Under the pieces are notes generated by a model, which was given only the letters and a program-made list of their open reading frames with translations, made no database searches and was not told where the DNA came from. A DNA stretch of 12,452 nucleotides, taken from Desulfobacterales bacterium (GTDB lineage: Bacteria > Desulfobacterota > Desulfobacteria > Desulfobacterales > JAUWMJ01). Shown in pieces: positions 1-6,639 of the stretch (its first letter is position 1; each line of letters starts with the position of its first letter). The stretch covers positions 1 through 12,452 of the forward strand of contig JAUWMJ010000033.1 of assembly GCA_030613225.1 (NCBI GenBank). Direction: 5' to 3'. Both the position numbers and the translations under genes were made by a program.

Positions 1-1
1 C

Positions 2-418
2 AATTTAGGCTTCAATCATCAATCCAACGGCCGCTCTGAACCGCTCTCCAGGAGCTGGAACCGCATCGTGGGAAACATGGGTTTCGAGAGAGGCGATTTC
101 ACTCTGCTCTTGAAGGCCTGGTACCGAATTCCAGAAAGCTCAAAAGACGATGATAATCCGGATATTAGTGATTATATGGGACCCGGAGAGATCTGGGGCT
201 ACTATTTGTGTAATAAAAACAGGTTCGGAGTGATGCTGCGTAACAACTTTCAAACTAATAAAAATCGAGGCGCCCTGCAGCTTGAATGGAGTATTCAGAT
301 TATTGAGAAGGTCAGTGTTTATATCCAGTACTTCAAAGGTTACGGCGAAAGCCTTCTGGATTACGACCACGATGTTAATCGTATTAGTGTCGGTTTCATT
401 CTGGTCGATTGGAATTGA
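2..418 (+). CDS. pldA: Outer-membrane phospholipase A (PldA/OMPLA), 3' part
   Basis: The gene enters from the left edge; 138 codons of the C-terminal part are visible, ending in TGA. OMPLA is a calcium-dependent 12-strand outer-membrane beta-barrel that hydrolyses phospholipids. The catalytic segment is present: His (bases 17-19) and Ser (23-25) in NHQSNGR, and the Asn in SRSWN (59-61), with the same spacing of 14 residues from His to Asn as in E. coli OMPLA (His142, Ser144, Asn156). Later family hallmarks are DDNPDI, YMGPGE, YGESLLDYDHD and the final barrel strand ending in VDWN. An internal ATG at 68 lies after the catalytic residues and is not the start. The visible part is undamaged. The recognition is strong; whether the N-terminus is intact cannot be seen. 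Confidence 0.93.
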   Translation, partial: NLGFNHQSNGRSEPLSRSWNRIVGNMGFERGDFTLLLKAWYRIPESSKDDDNPDISDYMGPGEIWGYYLCNKNRFGVMLRNNFQTNKNRGALQLEWSIQIIEKVSVYIQYFKGYGESLLDYDHDVNRISVGFILVDWN

Positions 419-497
419 AGCTGTGAGCAAAATAAAAAATTACCGGAAGCTTTCCGCTGCTGCGGATTAACCTGGCGATAGAAGGGAAGGGGGGAAA

Positions 498-910
498 TTG
501 AATATTCTTAAGGCAGTTCTAAAACACGAGGGTACCGAACCGGTGATTTATCCCCCCTTTGCGGATGCGCTACTGCGGCAGGAGTATGCGCAACTGCTGC
601 CGTTGTTTACCAGCAATGCGGAAATGATATGGAAAAGATTACTTTTGCCGTCAATAGTTTAATCAGTGATTTGGGGGGTATGCTCTGTGACGGAGCAAAA
701 GGGGGATGTTCTTTAAAAGTAGCCAGTGCCACAGATTCTGCAATCCGTTCTGCTTATATGGCTCTGGCTAATTATGGTATTTCTCATTTAGAAGGTTTTG
801 TCGGAAAAACTGCTGAGGAAACAATTTATAATTTAAGCAAAATCAGTTTCCTGAGTATGTCAAAAGTAAATGAAATAATTCTTGGAATAATGCTCGATAA
901 AAGCTTATGA
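498..910 (+). pseudogene. Remnant of L-cysteine desulfidase (CyuA/CdsB, UPF0597 family)
   Basis: The family converts L-cysteine to pyruvate, sulfide and ammonia with an iron-sulfur cluster and is normally about 430 residues. Here two pieces remain. From TTG 498, behind a GGAAGGGGGG ribosome-site-like stretch, the frame gives LNILKAVLKHEGTEPV, resembling the family N-terminus around its GCTEP motif but without the Cys. About 560 the similarity moves to another frame: PLCGCATAAG, then VNSLISDLGGMLCDGAKGGC and SAIRSAYMALANYGIS, and a C-terminus ending IILGIMLDKSL at TGA 910. The CGC and CDGAKxGC cluster motifs are kept, but some 290 central residues are missing and the two pieces are out of frame. 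ATG 629 opens a 93-codon frame that might be called as a gene, yet it begins inside the conserved domain. I infer a large internal deletion with frameshift; the C-terminal match is surer than the N-terminal one. Confidence 0.8.
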
Positions 911-931
911 TATTTTGAAAGGAGTGCGGTT

Positions 932-2245
932 ATGACAAACCAGGATATTGATCCCAGATTGCCACTGATACAGGATGCTGATCTCAGTAATAAGGTCGTT
1001 CTTGTCCGTGTTGACCATAATGTTGTTAAAAAGGGTGAGATTCGAGACCCTTATCGTATTGATGCCACTTTGGGCACCCTATACAATATCGTTGAAAGAG
1101 GCGGCAGGCTCATACTTATGACCCATGTTGGGCGGCCACGCGACAAAAAGACAGGCCGGATCAAGATAGAGGACAACAGCTCTGTCCAGCCGGTGGTTGA
1201 ATACCTGGAACGTAAACTTTATACAAAATTTGTCGTACCACAGTTTCCTGTCGACCCTGAAAAAGGCATCAGGGAGATCGACACCTCTATCAATTTGCAT
1301 ATCAGAGATCTTCTCGCCCACAGGATAGGAGGTATATATCTTCCAAATACTCGCTGGTTTGAAGGCGAAGAAGGCGATGACGAGAAACGGAAACGCTTTG
1401 CAGTTCAACTTGCCGGCCTGGCCGATGTTTTTGTCAATGACGCTTTCGGCTCATGGCAGCCCCATGCCTCCACTTATGATATCACAAAACACCTGCCCAG
1501 CTTTGCCGGCTTTCTCCTCCAGAGGGAACTGTCGAATCTAAAGCATCTCCTGAAACCTAAGCGTCCTTTTGTTGCCGTAGTGGCCGGTGCCAAGTATGAC
1601 ACCAAGATCGGCCCTCTCAACCAGATATACAAAAAAGTGGACCATCTGATATTAGGCGGCGTTATATATAACTCATTTTTATGTGCCAAATACGACATTC
1701 GGATCAGCGGAGTAAGTGAAAGCGACATAATCGCCGCCAAGGATCTTGTTGAACAGGATCTGGAAGCTAAAAAAGTCGTCGAACTCCCCTTCCTTGTGGA
1801 ATCGGATACTATTGAAGGACGAATAGAAGGCAAGTACAGAAACCGCAGTATTCGGGATTTCAAAAAGGGAGACAAATTCGGTTATTTCCTTGATGTAGTC
1901 CCTGAATCGTTTGAAGCCGGAGGGGTTGCCCAGGTCATAGGCTCTGCCAGGACCATATTTGTCAATGCTGTTATGGGTCTTACTCCTCACTTCTTCGAAG
2001 GATCGGAAAAATTAGACCGTACGATTGATAGTAACCGTGAGGCTAAGAAATTTTACGGAGGCGGTGACACCCTCCAGGAGTTTAAAAATCTCAGCCCCGG
2101 CCTTTATCTTGCCGCCATGGACAGCGCCCAGTATTATTTCTTTACCGGAGGCGGAACCGTTCTTAAGGCTATTGAAGAAGGAACGCCCTATGGTCTTGAA
2201 CCTGTTAAGGCACTTATTGAAAATAATGTATTACCTGAATCTTGA
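932..2245 (+). CDS. pgk: Divergent phosphoglycerate kinase
   Basis: Glycolytic enzyme family that interconverts 1,3-bisphosphoglycerate + ADP and 3-phosphoglycerate + ATP in the cytosol. The 437-residue product is longer than the usual 390-415. Seen in order: RVDHN (26-30), DPYRIDATLGTL with the substrate Arg (42), HVGRP (65-69), NTRWFEGEE (139-147), DVFVNDAFG (165-173) followed by PHAST, GAKYDTKIGPL (219-229), GGGDT (376-380) and TGGGTVL (405-411). Several usually fixed positions differ: RVDFN reads RVDHN; the HRAHAST substrate-arginine segment reads SWQPHAST, one residue shorter and without that Arg; NGPMGVFE reads NAVMGLTP. It begins at ATG 932 behind AAAGGAG (918-924), 21 bases after the desulfidase remnant. 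Family membership is firm. Whether it is the housekeeping enzyme or a specialised paralogue is open; the motif changes argue for caution. Confidence 0.88.
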   Translation: MTNQDIDPRLPLIQDADLSNKVVLVRVDHNVVKKGEIRDPYRIDATLGTLYNIVERGGRLILMTHVGRPRDKKTGRIKIEDNSSVQPVVEYLERKLYTKFVVPQFPVDPEKGIREIDTSINLHIRDLLAHRIGGIYLPNTRWFEGEEGDDEKRKRFAVQLAGLADVFVNDAFGSWQPHASTYDITKHLPSFAGFLLQRELSNLKHLLKPKRPFVAVVAGAKYDTKIGPLNQIYKKVDHLILGGVIYNSFLCAKYDIRISGVSESDIIAAKDLVEQDLEAKKVVELPFLVESDTIEGRIEGKYRNRSIRDFKKGDKFGYFLDVVPESFEAGGVAQVIGSARTIFVNAVMGLTPHFFEGSEKLDRTIDSNREAKKFYGGGDTLQEFKNLSPGLYLAAMDSAQYYFFTGGGTVLKAIEEGTPYGLEPVKALIENNVLPES

Positions 2246-2294
2246 AAGAAAATTGATGAGAAGCTGTTTTTGAAATTGTCTCATAGGAAGAAAA

Positions 2295-3161
2295 TTGATC
2301 TCTCACAGACAAGTGAAGGCAAGAAGAAGAGGTTTATTCGAAATCCATATAGCAGTTCTATTTTTTGGACTTGCAGGGCTTTTTGGAAAACTGGTTTTAC
2401 TGCCGTCAACAATAATTGTTCTTGGCAGAGTTTTTTTTGCAACGATTTTTTTATCTCTGGTACTTTTATATCTGAAGCAAGGAATAAGGCTGCGGCAAAA
2501 GCAGGATTATTTCTTCATGGCATTAATGGGGGTTATCCTGGCAATTCACTGGGTTACTTTCTTTCAGGCAATTCAGGTGTCCACGGTAGCGATAGGGTTA
2601 CTGACCTTTTCGACATTTCCAGTCTTCGTTGCTTTCCTTGAGCCGCTTTTTTTCAGAGAAAGACTGGAACTTAAGGATATTTTAGTTGCGTTCGTTGCGG
2701 TTATAGGCGTAGCGTTTGTTATTCCGGGGTTTGAGATAAGAAACAACATGACCCAGGGCGCACTATGGGGGATCGCATCAGGATTCACTTTTGCTCTACT
2801 CTCGATAATGAATCGGAAGTATGTCAAAGAGTATTCCAGTATAATTGTGGCCTTTTATCAGGACTCCATCGCGACTGTTGTGCTTCTTCCTTTTTTATTC
2901 CTGGCGGCGCCTGTGTTTCGACTAACTGACATTTTGCTTCTATCTATATTGGGTGTGATATTTACAGGGCTTGCTCACACGTTATTTATAAAAGGTCTGG
3001 CCAGTGTTAAAGCACAAAAAGCAAGCATTATTGCAAGTCTTGAGCCGGTTTATGGTATTATCGCAGCAATCCTGCTATTAGGCGCGATACCAACATTGAG
3101 GGTAGTCTTAGGTGGGGTCATAATTTTAGGCGCCGCTTTCTATGCAACGGTAAAACAATGA
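2295..3161 (+). CDS. EamA/DMT-family membrane transporter
   Basis: A 288-residue inner-membrane protein of the drug/metabolite transporter superfamily, whose members export amino acids, metabolites or drugs; the substrate cannot be read from the sequence. The product is a series of about ten hydrophobic segments after a short basic N-terminus (KARRRG): for example IHIAVLFFGLAGLFGK, IIVLGRVFFATIFLSLVLLY, FFMALMGVILAIHWVTFFQA and ILVAFVAVIGVAFVIPGF, with a second EamA half from about residue 150 ending in SLEPVYGIIAAILLLGA. The two-repeat layout and length are typical. The start is TTG 2295 with AGGAAG at 2285-2290; the frame is closed by TGA at 2271, so no upstream start exists. It lies 49 bases after pgk, possibly co-transcribed, and is followed within 3 bases by a strong hairpin. 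Confidence 0.9.
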   Translation: MISHRQVKARRRGLFEIHIAVLFFGLAGLFGKLVLLPSTIIVLGRVFFATIFLSLVLLYLKQGIRLRQKQDYFFMALMGVILAIHWVTFFQAIQVSTVAIGLLTFSTFPVFVAFLEPLFFRERLELKDILVAFVAVIGVAFVIPGFEIRNNMTQGALWGIASGFTFALLSIMNRKYVKEYSSIIVAFYQDSIATVVLLPFLFLAAPVFRLTDILLLSILGVIFTGLAHTLFIKGLASVKAQKASIIASLEPVYGIIAAILLLGAIPTLRVVLGGVIILGAAFYATVKQ

Positions 3162-3330
3162 CGGTTTCGTAAAAAGTCAAAAAACCACTTTTTACGAAAC
3201 GTTTTATGTTTTAGGATTTAAGTTTTAAATCTCTATTAAAACAGACAATATCATTAACTTAATCCCGCCTGGGCGGGACTAAAACTTAACACCAAAAACC
3301 TGATGAATTCAACTTTTTACGGATTCATCA
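3162..3330. repeat. Nested palindrome cluster (REP/MITE-like)
   Basis: Three palindromes lie in a row: the 14-bp hairpin at 3164-3200; CCCGCC-TG-GGCGGG at 3264-3277; and TGATGAAT/ATTCATCA (3301-3308 and 3323-3330) enclosing AACTTTTTACGG. The CTTTTTACG core at the right end is the inverse of CGTAAAAAG at the left end, so the block has loosely inverted ends (TGA...CGTAAAAAGT and ACTTTTTACG...TCA). The GC-rich palindrome reappears in similar form in the cold-shock leader at 5153-5173. I read the block as a degenerate dispersed element, not a gene. The rest of the gap to 3403 is AT-rich with no ORF or recognisable promoter. Confidence 0.5.
3164..3200 (+). terminator. Perfect 14-bp hairpin just after the transporter gene
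   Basis: GTTTCGTAAAAAGT (3164-3177) is exactly complementary to ACTTTTTACGAAAC (3187-3200) with a 9-base loop. It starts 3 bases after the transporter stop codon and is followed by GTTTTATGTTTT, a weak T-rich tract. It may end transcription in one or both directions. The stem is AT-rich and lacks a clean run of T, so it could instead be one arm of a dispersed repeat; both may be true. Confidence 0.5.
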
Positions 3331-3403
3331 CCATTGATTAGGTAGGACTTTATATTGCACATAAGAAAAACTCAAAAAGCAATCAAACATTTTGGTAATA
3401 ATA

Positions 3404-4744
3404 GTGAGAATCTGTTTTATTAATCCCCCTATTCAGGATTTTTATTCGACATCCATTAGACGCCAGCCCTTGGGCGTATTATATATAATTAGCTCAATAA
3501 AATCCGCAGGACATAATGTTTCATTCATAAATTGCCATTCACCCAAAAAACATAAACTTCCAATTCCGGATGAATTTTCTTACCTGGATAAATATATTTC
3601 AAACAGCAATCCTGCTCTTTTATTTCCTTTTAAAAATTACTATCATTTTGGATTAAGCTTTCAGGAAATAGAAAAACAAATTAAGTCAACTGATGCCGAT
3701 ATATATTTTATCTCGTCATTATTTACTCCATACTTTCAGGAAACCAATGAAATTATTCATATAATTAAAAGAATAAACCCCCTTTCAAAAATAGTTGTCG
3801 GAGGATATCACGCAGCACTCTATCCTGAATATTATTTACTCAATCTTGATGTTGATTTTGTAATAGACGGTGAAGGTGAACAAAGCTCAGTGCAATTACT
3901 GGATTCTCTAATAAATAATAAAGATCTGTTAAAAGTGCCGAACCTGGCATACCGTAAGAAAGATGAAATAATTAAGACAGGAAAAGATAATATTAAAGAT
4001 ATTAATACAATACCCTTTCCTTCAAGAGAATTCCTTAAAGAGCGCGATTTTAAAATGTATAAGAATCGTGCTGTATCAATGATAACCTCAAGAGGCTGCC
4101 CAAATAGATGTGATTTCTGCACAGGAAAAATTATCTGGGGAAAAAATTACAGGGTCAGAAGTATTGAATCAGTTCTTTCTGAAATAGATGAGTGCATAAA
4201 GCAGTTTGATGTAAAGATCATCAATTTTGAGGACGATAATATCTTTGCATTGAAGTCCAGGGCTGCTGAATTATTGAAAGAGCTGTATAATTTTCAAAGA
4301 ATACACAAAGTTGGTCTTGATTTTACTGCCATGAACGGTATTTCTATTGAACAACTTGATGAAGAAATATTAAATTTAATGAAAAGAGCGGGCTTTAGAG
4401 AATTAAATATTTCACTGGTAAGTTACTCTGAGCGGTTGCAAAAGCTATATAAGAGGCCTTTTAATTCAGAAAAATTTGCAGATATTGCAAATATTGCAAA
4501 GGGCCTCGGCATGAATGTAAGATCATATTTTATACTTGGACTTCCGGGTCAAACAAAGGTAGAGATAGAGGATACAATAAATTTTCTTAAAAGTTTGGAT
4601 GTAAAGATATTCCCTTCCGTTTATTATAATGTTAATACTCATAAAGGCCAGTGGAAGATGCAGAGATCTTCAGCATTTTTTAACGAAACGGAACAACTTT
4701 GTCGAGATGATCTTTTTAATTTATATAATGGGATCAGAAATTAA
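3404..4744 (+). CDS. Radical SAM protein with N-terminal B12-binding-like domain
   Basis: About 446 residues. An N-terminal Rossmann-like region (MRICFINPP, PLGVLYIISSIKSAGH, DADIYFISSL, KIVVGGYHAAL, VIDGEGE) matches the cobalamin-binding-domain class of radical SAM proteins, though no cobalamin-ligating DxHxxG is visible. The iron-sulfur/SAM motif is C-PNR-C-DF-C in SRGCPNRCDFC, about 230 residues in, followed by barrel signatures NFEDDN, ELNISLVS and YFILGLPGQT. Such enzymes use 5'-deoxyadenosyl radical chemistry for methylation, ring formation or lipid and cofactor modification; the substrate is unknown. GTG 3404 fits the family N-terminus best; TTG 3392 gives 450 residues, and neither has a clear ribosome site. 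The gene is far more AT-rich than its neighbours, uses many AAA/ATA/TTA codons, and stands alone between repeat-rich spacers, which suggests horizontal acquisition. Confidence 0.85.
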   Translation: MRICFINPPIQDFYSTSIRRQPLGVLYIISSIKSAGHNVSFINCHSPKKHKLPIPDEFSYLDKYISNSNPALLFPFKNYYHFGLSFQEIEKQIKSTDADIYFISSLFTPYFQETNEIIHIIKRINPLSKIVVGGYHAALYPEYYLLNLDVDFVIDGEGEQSSVQLLDSLINNKDLLKVPNLAYRKKDEIIKTGKDNIKDINTIPFPSREFLKERDFKMYKNRAVSMITSRGCPNRCDFCTGKIIWGKNYRVRSIESVLSEIDECIKQFDVKIINFEDDNIFALKSRAAELLKELYNFQRIHKVGLDFTAMNGISIEQLDEEILNLMKRAGFRELNISLVSYSERLQKLYKRPFNSEKFADIANIAKGLGMNVRSYFILGLPGQTKVEIEDTINFLKSLDVKIFPSVYYNVNTHKGQWKMQRSSAFFNETEQLCRDDLFNLYNGIRN

Positions 4745-4915
4745 ATTGAGTATCATGTTAGGCAAAGCCTGTTTAACAATGGCGAAGACCATTTAACTAT
4801 TACACACCCCAGCGTGCTTTCTTAAGAAACTATAATCTAACGTCCCGGGAATATCCCCTTGTAACATCATTTTAATTTGTAAAACATTAAAACAAAAGGG
4901 CGTTATATGAGACCT

Positions 4916-5074
4916 CGTTAAGTGGTTGAGAGGTTGAGTGGTTAAGTTGTTGTTTTAACTACTATATTATCAAATCGCTAATTAATTGGACACTCAGAAA
5001 ATAAGAATTTGCAGCATGTTGATAATATTGTATTTTTATACTACTCAACCAATCAACGACTCAACTACTTAACG
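4916..5074. repeat. Large imperfect inverted repeat with octamer-repeat arms
   Basis: The left arm (4916-4950) and the inverse of the right arm (5040-5074) match at 29 of 35 positions, enclosing about 89 AT-rich bases. Each arm is itself a tandem of four 8-base units: AGTGGTTG, AGAGGTTG, AGTGGTTA, AGTTGTTG on the left (4921-4952) and CTACTCAA, CCAATCAA, CGACTCAA, CTACTTAA on the right (5041-5072). The outer ends read CGTTAAG...CTTAACG. It contains no ORF. It looks like a MITE-like or foldback element rather than a terminator. The flank from 4745 to 4915, after the radical SAM gene, holds nothing I can name. Confidence 0.65.
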
Positions 5075-5108
5075 ATATCTGTATATATTAAAAAAATAAA
5101 TATTAGGC

Positions 5109-5137
5109 TTGCCATTACGTATAAAGGTGCTTAATAT
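5109..5137 (+). promoter_or_regulatory. Possible promoter of the cold-shock gene
   Basis: TTGCCA (5109-5114) is followed after 17 bases by TAATAT (5132-5137), a fair sigma-70-type pair, which would give the cold-shock gene a leader of roughly 120 bases. Long structured leaders are usual for cspA-type genes. This is a consensus match by eye only. Confidence 0.35.
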
Positions 5138-5152
5138 GTGCCATCAATTAAA

Positions 5153-5173
5153 TCCCGCCGTAAATTGGCGGGA
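5153..5173 (+). promoter_or_regulatory. GC-rich hairpin in the cold-shock leader
   Basis: TCCCGCC (5153-5159) pairs with GGCGGGA (5167-5173) around a 7-base loop, followed by GGGTTTCTTTC. It lies about 90 bases before the cold-shock start codon, downstream of the predicted promoter. It could be a leader structure, a weak attenuator, or a copy of the same palindrome seen at 3264-3277. The sequence does not decide between these. Confidence 0.4.
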
Positions 5174-5262
5174 GGGTTTCTTTCTGTTGGGATTATCCGT
5201 TTGTTAAACGCTATCATCCTTCAGTTTGTAACGTTGAAATTTTTCGAAAGGAGGATGATATT

Positions 5263-5463
5263 ATGATAAATGGAACTGTTAAGTGGTTTAATGACAGCAA
5301 AGGTTTTGGATTCATCGAACAGGAAGACGGACCGGATGTGTTTGTGCATCATAGCGCAATCAATTCGACCGGTTTTAAATCCCTCAGCGAAGGCGCGAGC
5401 GTGACCTTTGACATCGAGCAAGGGCCAAAAGGTCCGGCTGCTGCCAATGTGACCGCTGTCTAA
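5263..5463 (+). CDS. Cold-shock domain protein (CspA family)
   Basis: A 66-residue single cold-shock domain, the normal size for bacterial CspA-type RNA chaperones that bind single-stranded RNA/DNA and relieve secondary structure in the cytosol. It opens with [10 protein letters not shown]; the RNP1 motif KGFGFI is at 13-18 and the RNP2 motif VFVHH at 26-30; the C-terminus [13 protein letters not shown] is typical. ATG 5263 is preceded by a strong AAAGGAGG ribosome site. It is a monocistronic unit with its own leader and a rho-independent terminator 20 bases after the stop. Which Csp paralogue it is, and whether it is cold-inducible, cannot be told. Identification is very secure. Confidence 0.97.
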   Translation: MINGTVKWFNDSKGFGFIEQEDGPDVFVHHSAINSTGFKSLSEGASVTFDIEQGPKGPAAANVTAV

Positions 5464-5482
5464 ACTGGTTTTTAAGGCAATT

Positions 5483-5518
5483 AAAGGCATCACCTGTGAA
5501 ACGGGGGATGCCTTTTTT
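5483..5518 (+). terminator. Rho-independent terminator after the cold-shock gene
   Basis: AAAGGCATC (5483-5491) pairs with GATGCCTTT (5507-5515), and the run of six T at 5513-5518 forms the U-tract. It begins 20 bases after the cold-shock stop codon, a textbook position. Confidence 0.88.
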
Positions 5519-5616
5519 AATGATCGCTTGCATCAAACCACAATTATGCCGGCTCAGATTCTTTTCCTGTTATCAGCGATCTTATCGATCCGGCAACCGA
5601 CCAGAAAGGAAACGCC

Positions 5617-5769
5617 ATGGCAAGATCTCATTTCCAGTTCAAGAAACGTCAGAAAGAATTGGCCAAGAAAAAAAAGAAAGAGGAAAAAAGGCAGCGCAAG
5701 CTGGAAAACAAGGCGGTTGAAACCGATGAAACTGAAAAAGACCCGACCTCTTCAACGGAGGACCGGTAA
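5617..5769 (+). CDS. Small lysine/glutamate-rich conserved-type protein
   Basis: A 50-codon gene: ATG 5617 with AAAGGA at 5605-5610, ending TAA 5767-5769. The N-terminal part (MARSHFQFKKRQKELAKKKK) and the following EEKRQRKLENK are a continuous, highly charged, presumably helical basic stretch; the last 15 residues (ETEKDPTSSTEDR region) are acidic and polar and likely disordered. No signal peptide, membrane segment or cysteine is present. I recall similar short proteins opening RSHFQFKKRQKELA in deltaproteobacterial genomes, but no function is known to me. It sits between two RNA-binding genes, so nucleic-acid or ribosome association is a reasonable but unproven guess. The ribosome site and the coherent composition make it a real gene. 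Confidence 0.72.
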   Translation: MARSHFQFKKRQKELAKKKKKEEKRQRKLENKAVETDETEKDPTSSTEDR

Positions 5770-5808
5770 ACATAGGGACCGACCAGCACCAATTGCCGGA
5801 GCTATACA

Positions 5809-6282
5809 ATGGTATTAACTGAACATAAAAAAGGCAGGGCCCAAAAAAAACAGACCGCTTTTCATGAGGGCCAAAAAGTAGCACTGCTCATCTCCGATCG
5901 AACCGAGATGGGATTTATCGCCGTCATCAACGGCACCCAAAAGGGCATTCTGTATAAAAACGAAGTGTTCCAGCCGCTGAAAATCGGTCAGGAAATTGAC
6001 GGGTTTATCAAAAAAGTGCGTGAAGATAAAAAAATAGACCTTTGCCTGCAAAAGCCCGGCTACAATGCCATCAATGCCCTGTCCCGAAAAATTATGGATA
6101 AATTAGAGCAACAGGGTGGGTTTATCGCGGTCACCGATAAATGCAGGCCGAAAGTAATCGCCGACCTTTTTGGCGTCAGCAAAAAAACATTCAAGAAGGC
6201 CATCGGCAACCTGTACAAAAAAAAGCTGATTACCCTTGAAAAAGACGGCATCCGGCTTCCAACCGACGGCGCTTCGAATTAA
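5809..6282 (+). CDS. Half-size CvfB-like protein (S1 domain + winged helix)
   Basis: 157 residues. After a basic tail (1-19), residues 20-80 form an S1-like OB fold (KVALLISDRTEMGFIAVING, KGILYKNEVF, LKIGQEIDGFIKKVREDKKIDLCLQ) and 85-150 a winged-helix region (ALSRKIMDKLEQQGG, GVSKKTFKKAIGNLYKKKLI). This matches the C-terminal half of CvfB/YitL proteins, which are about 280 residues with three S1-type domains and a C-terminal winged helix and bind RNA; CvfB affects virulence gene expression in Staphylococcus. Here the first two S1 domains are absent. ATG 5809 has GGAG at 5796-5799, and no S1 coding is visible upstream, where the small lysine-rich gene lies. So this is either a naturally short family member or an old truncation that settled. 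It follows that gene by 39 bases and may be co-transcribed. Confidence 0.82.
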   Translation: MVLTEHKKGRAQKKQTAFHEGQKVALLISDRTEMGFIAVINGTQKGILYKNEVFQPLKIGQEIDGFIKKVREDKKIDLCLQKPGYNAINALSRKIMDKLEQQGGFIAVTDKCRPKVIADLFGVSKKTFKKAIGNLYKKKLITLEKDGIRLPTDGASN

Positions 6283-6639
6283 TCCACCTCCGGCAAACTC
6301 TGATCGTTTCCCTTTAGTTCTATCCTGCCGAAGTATCAACCGCACTTATCTGCAATGATTGTGTAATAAGTCAACTCAGTAAACAACGTCCCCCCAAAGT
6401 TCATGCACATTCTGCACCAACGTCCCCTAAGTCGACCTTACCTAAAATATTCTTTTTCCAAGAAAAAAGAAAAACGTCCGTCCTTTTACCCTTCCCATAA
6501 GAAAAGATAATGGACAATACACTTTTTTCTATCCCTAATCGCTCCGGATGGAATTTTTGCGAAGGGCAGATGGAAGTTTGACCTTTTTTCAGCCACGGTC
6601 ACTCCTTTTTGCCTATCGTATAACATTCAAGTAAAAACG
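6283..6639. other. Intergenic spacer before the Lrp operon
   Basis: No ORF with a plausible start and ribosome site was seen. CAACGTCCCC occurs twice (6384-6393 and 6418-6427), 34 bases apart. TTCTTTTT (6450-6457) and AAAAAGAA (6464-6471) form a weak hairpin. Neither has an obvious function. Confidence 0.4.

Noticed and set aside
629..910. A 93-codon ORF that could be annotated as an intact small gene
   Set aside because: It begins inside a conserved domain, and recognisable desulfidase sequence continues upstream in the same frame without a start codon; treated as part of the pseudogene.
2244..2299. Near-identical 14-base direct repeat (rAAGAAAATTGAT) at the end of pgk and over the transporter start
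   Set aside because: Short and AT/purine-rich; likely a chance similarity of ribosome-site regions.
2270..2641. + strand ORF of 123 codons overlapping the transporter gene
   Set aside because: Lies in a different frame within the clearly membrane-protein-coding transporter and its composition is not protein-like.
5528..5818. + strand ORF of 96 codons overlapping the small lysine-rich gene
   Set aside because: Begins at an ATG without a ribosome site; the overlapping 5617 frame has AAAGGA and a coherent composition.
6450..6471. TTCTTTTT/AAAAAGAA hairpin as a terminator of the CvfB-like gene
   Set aside because: All A/T-rich stem about 170 bases after the stop with no T-tract; too weak.
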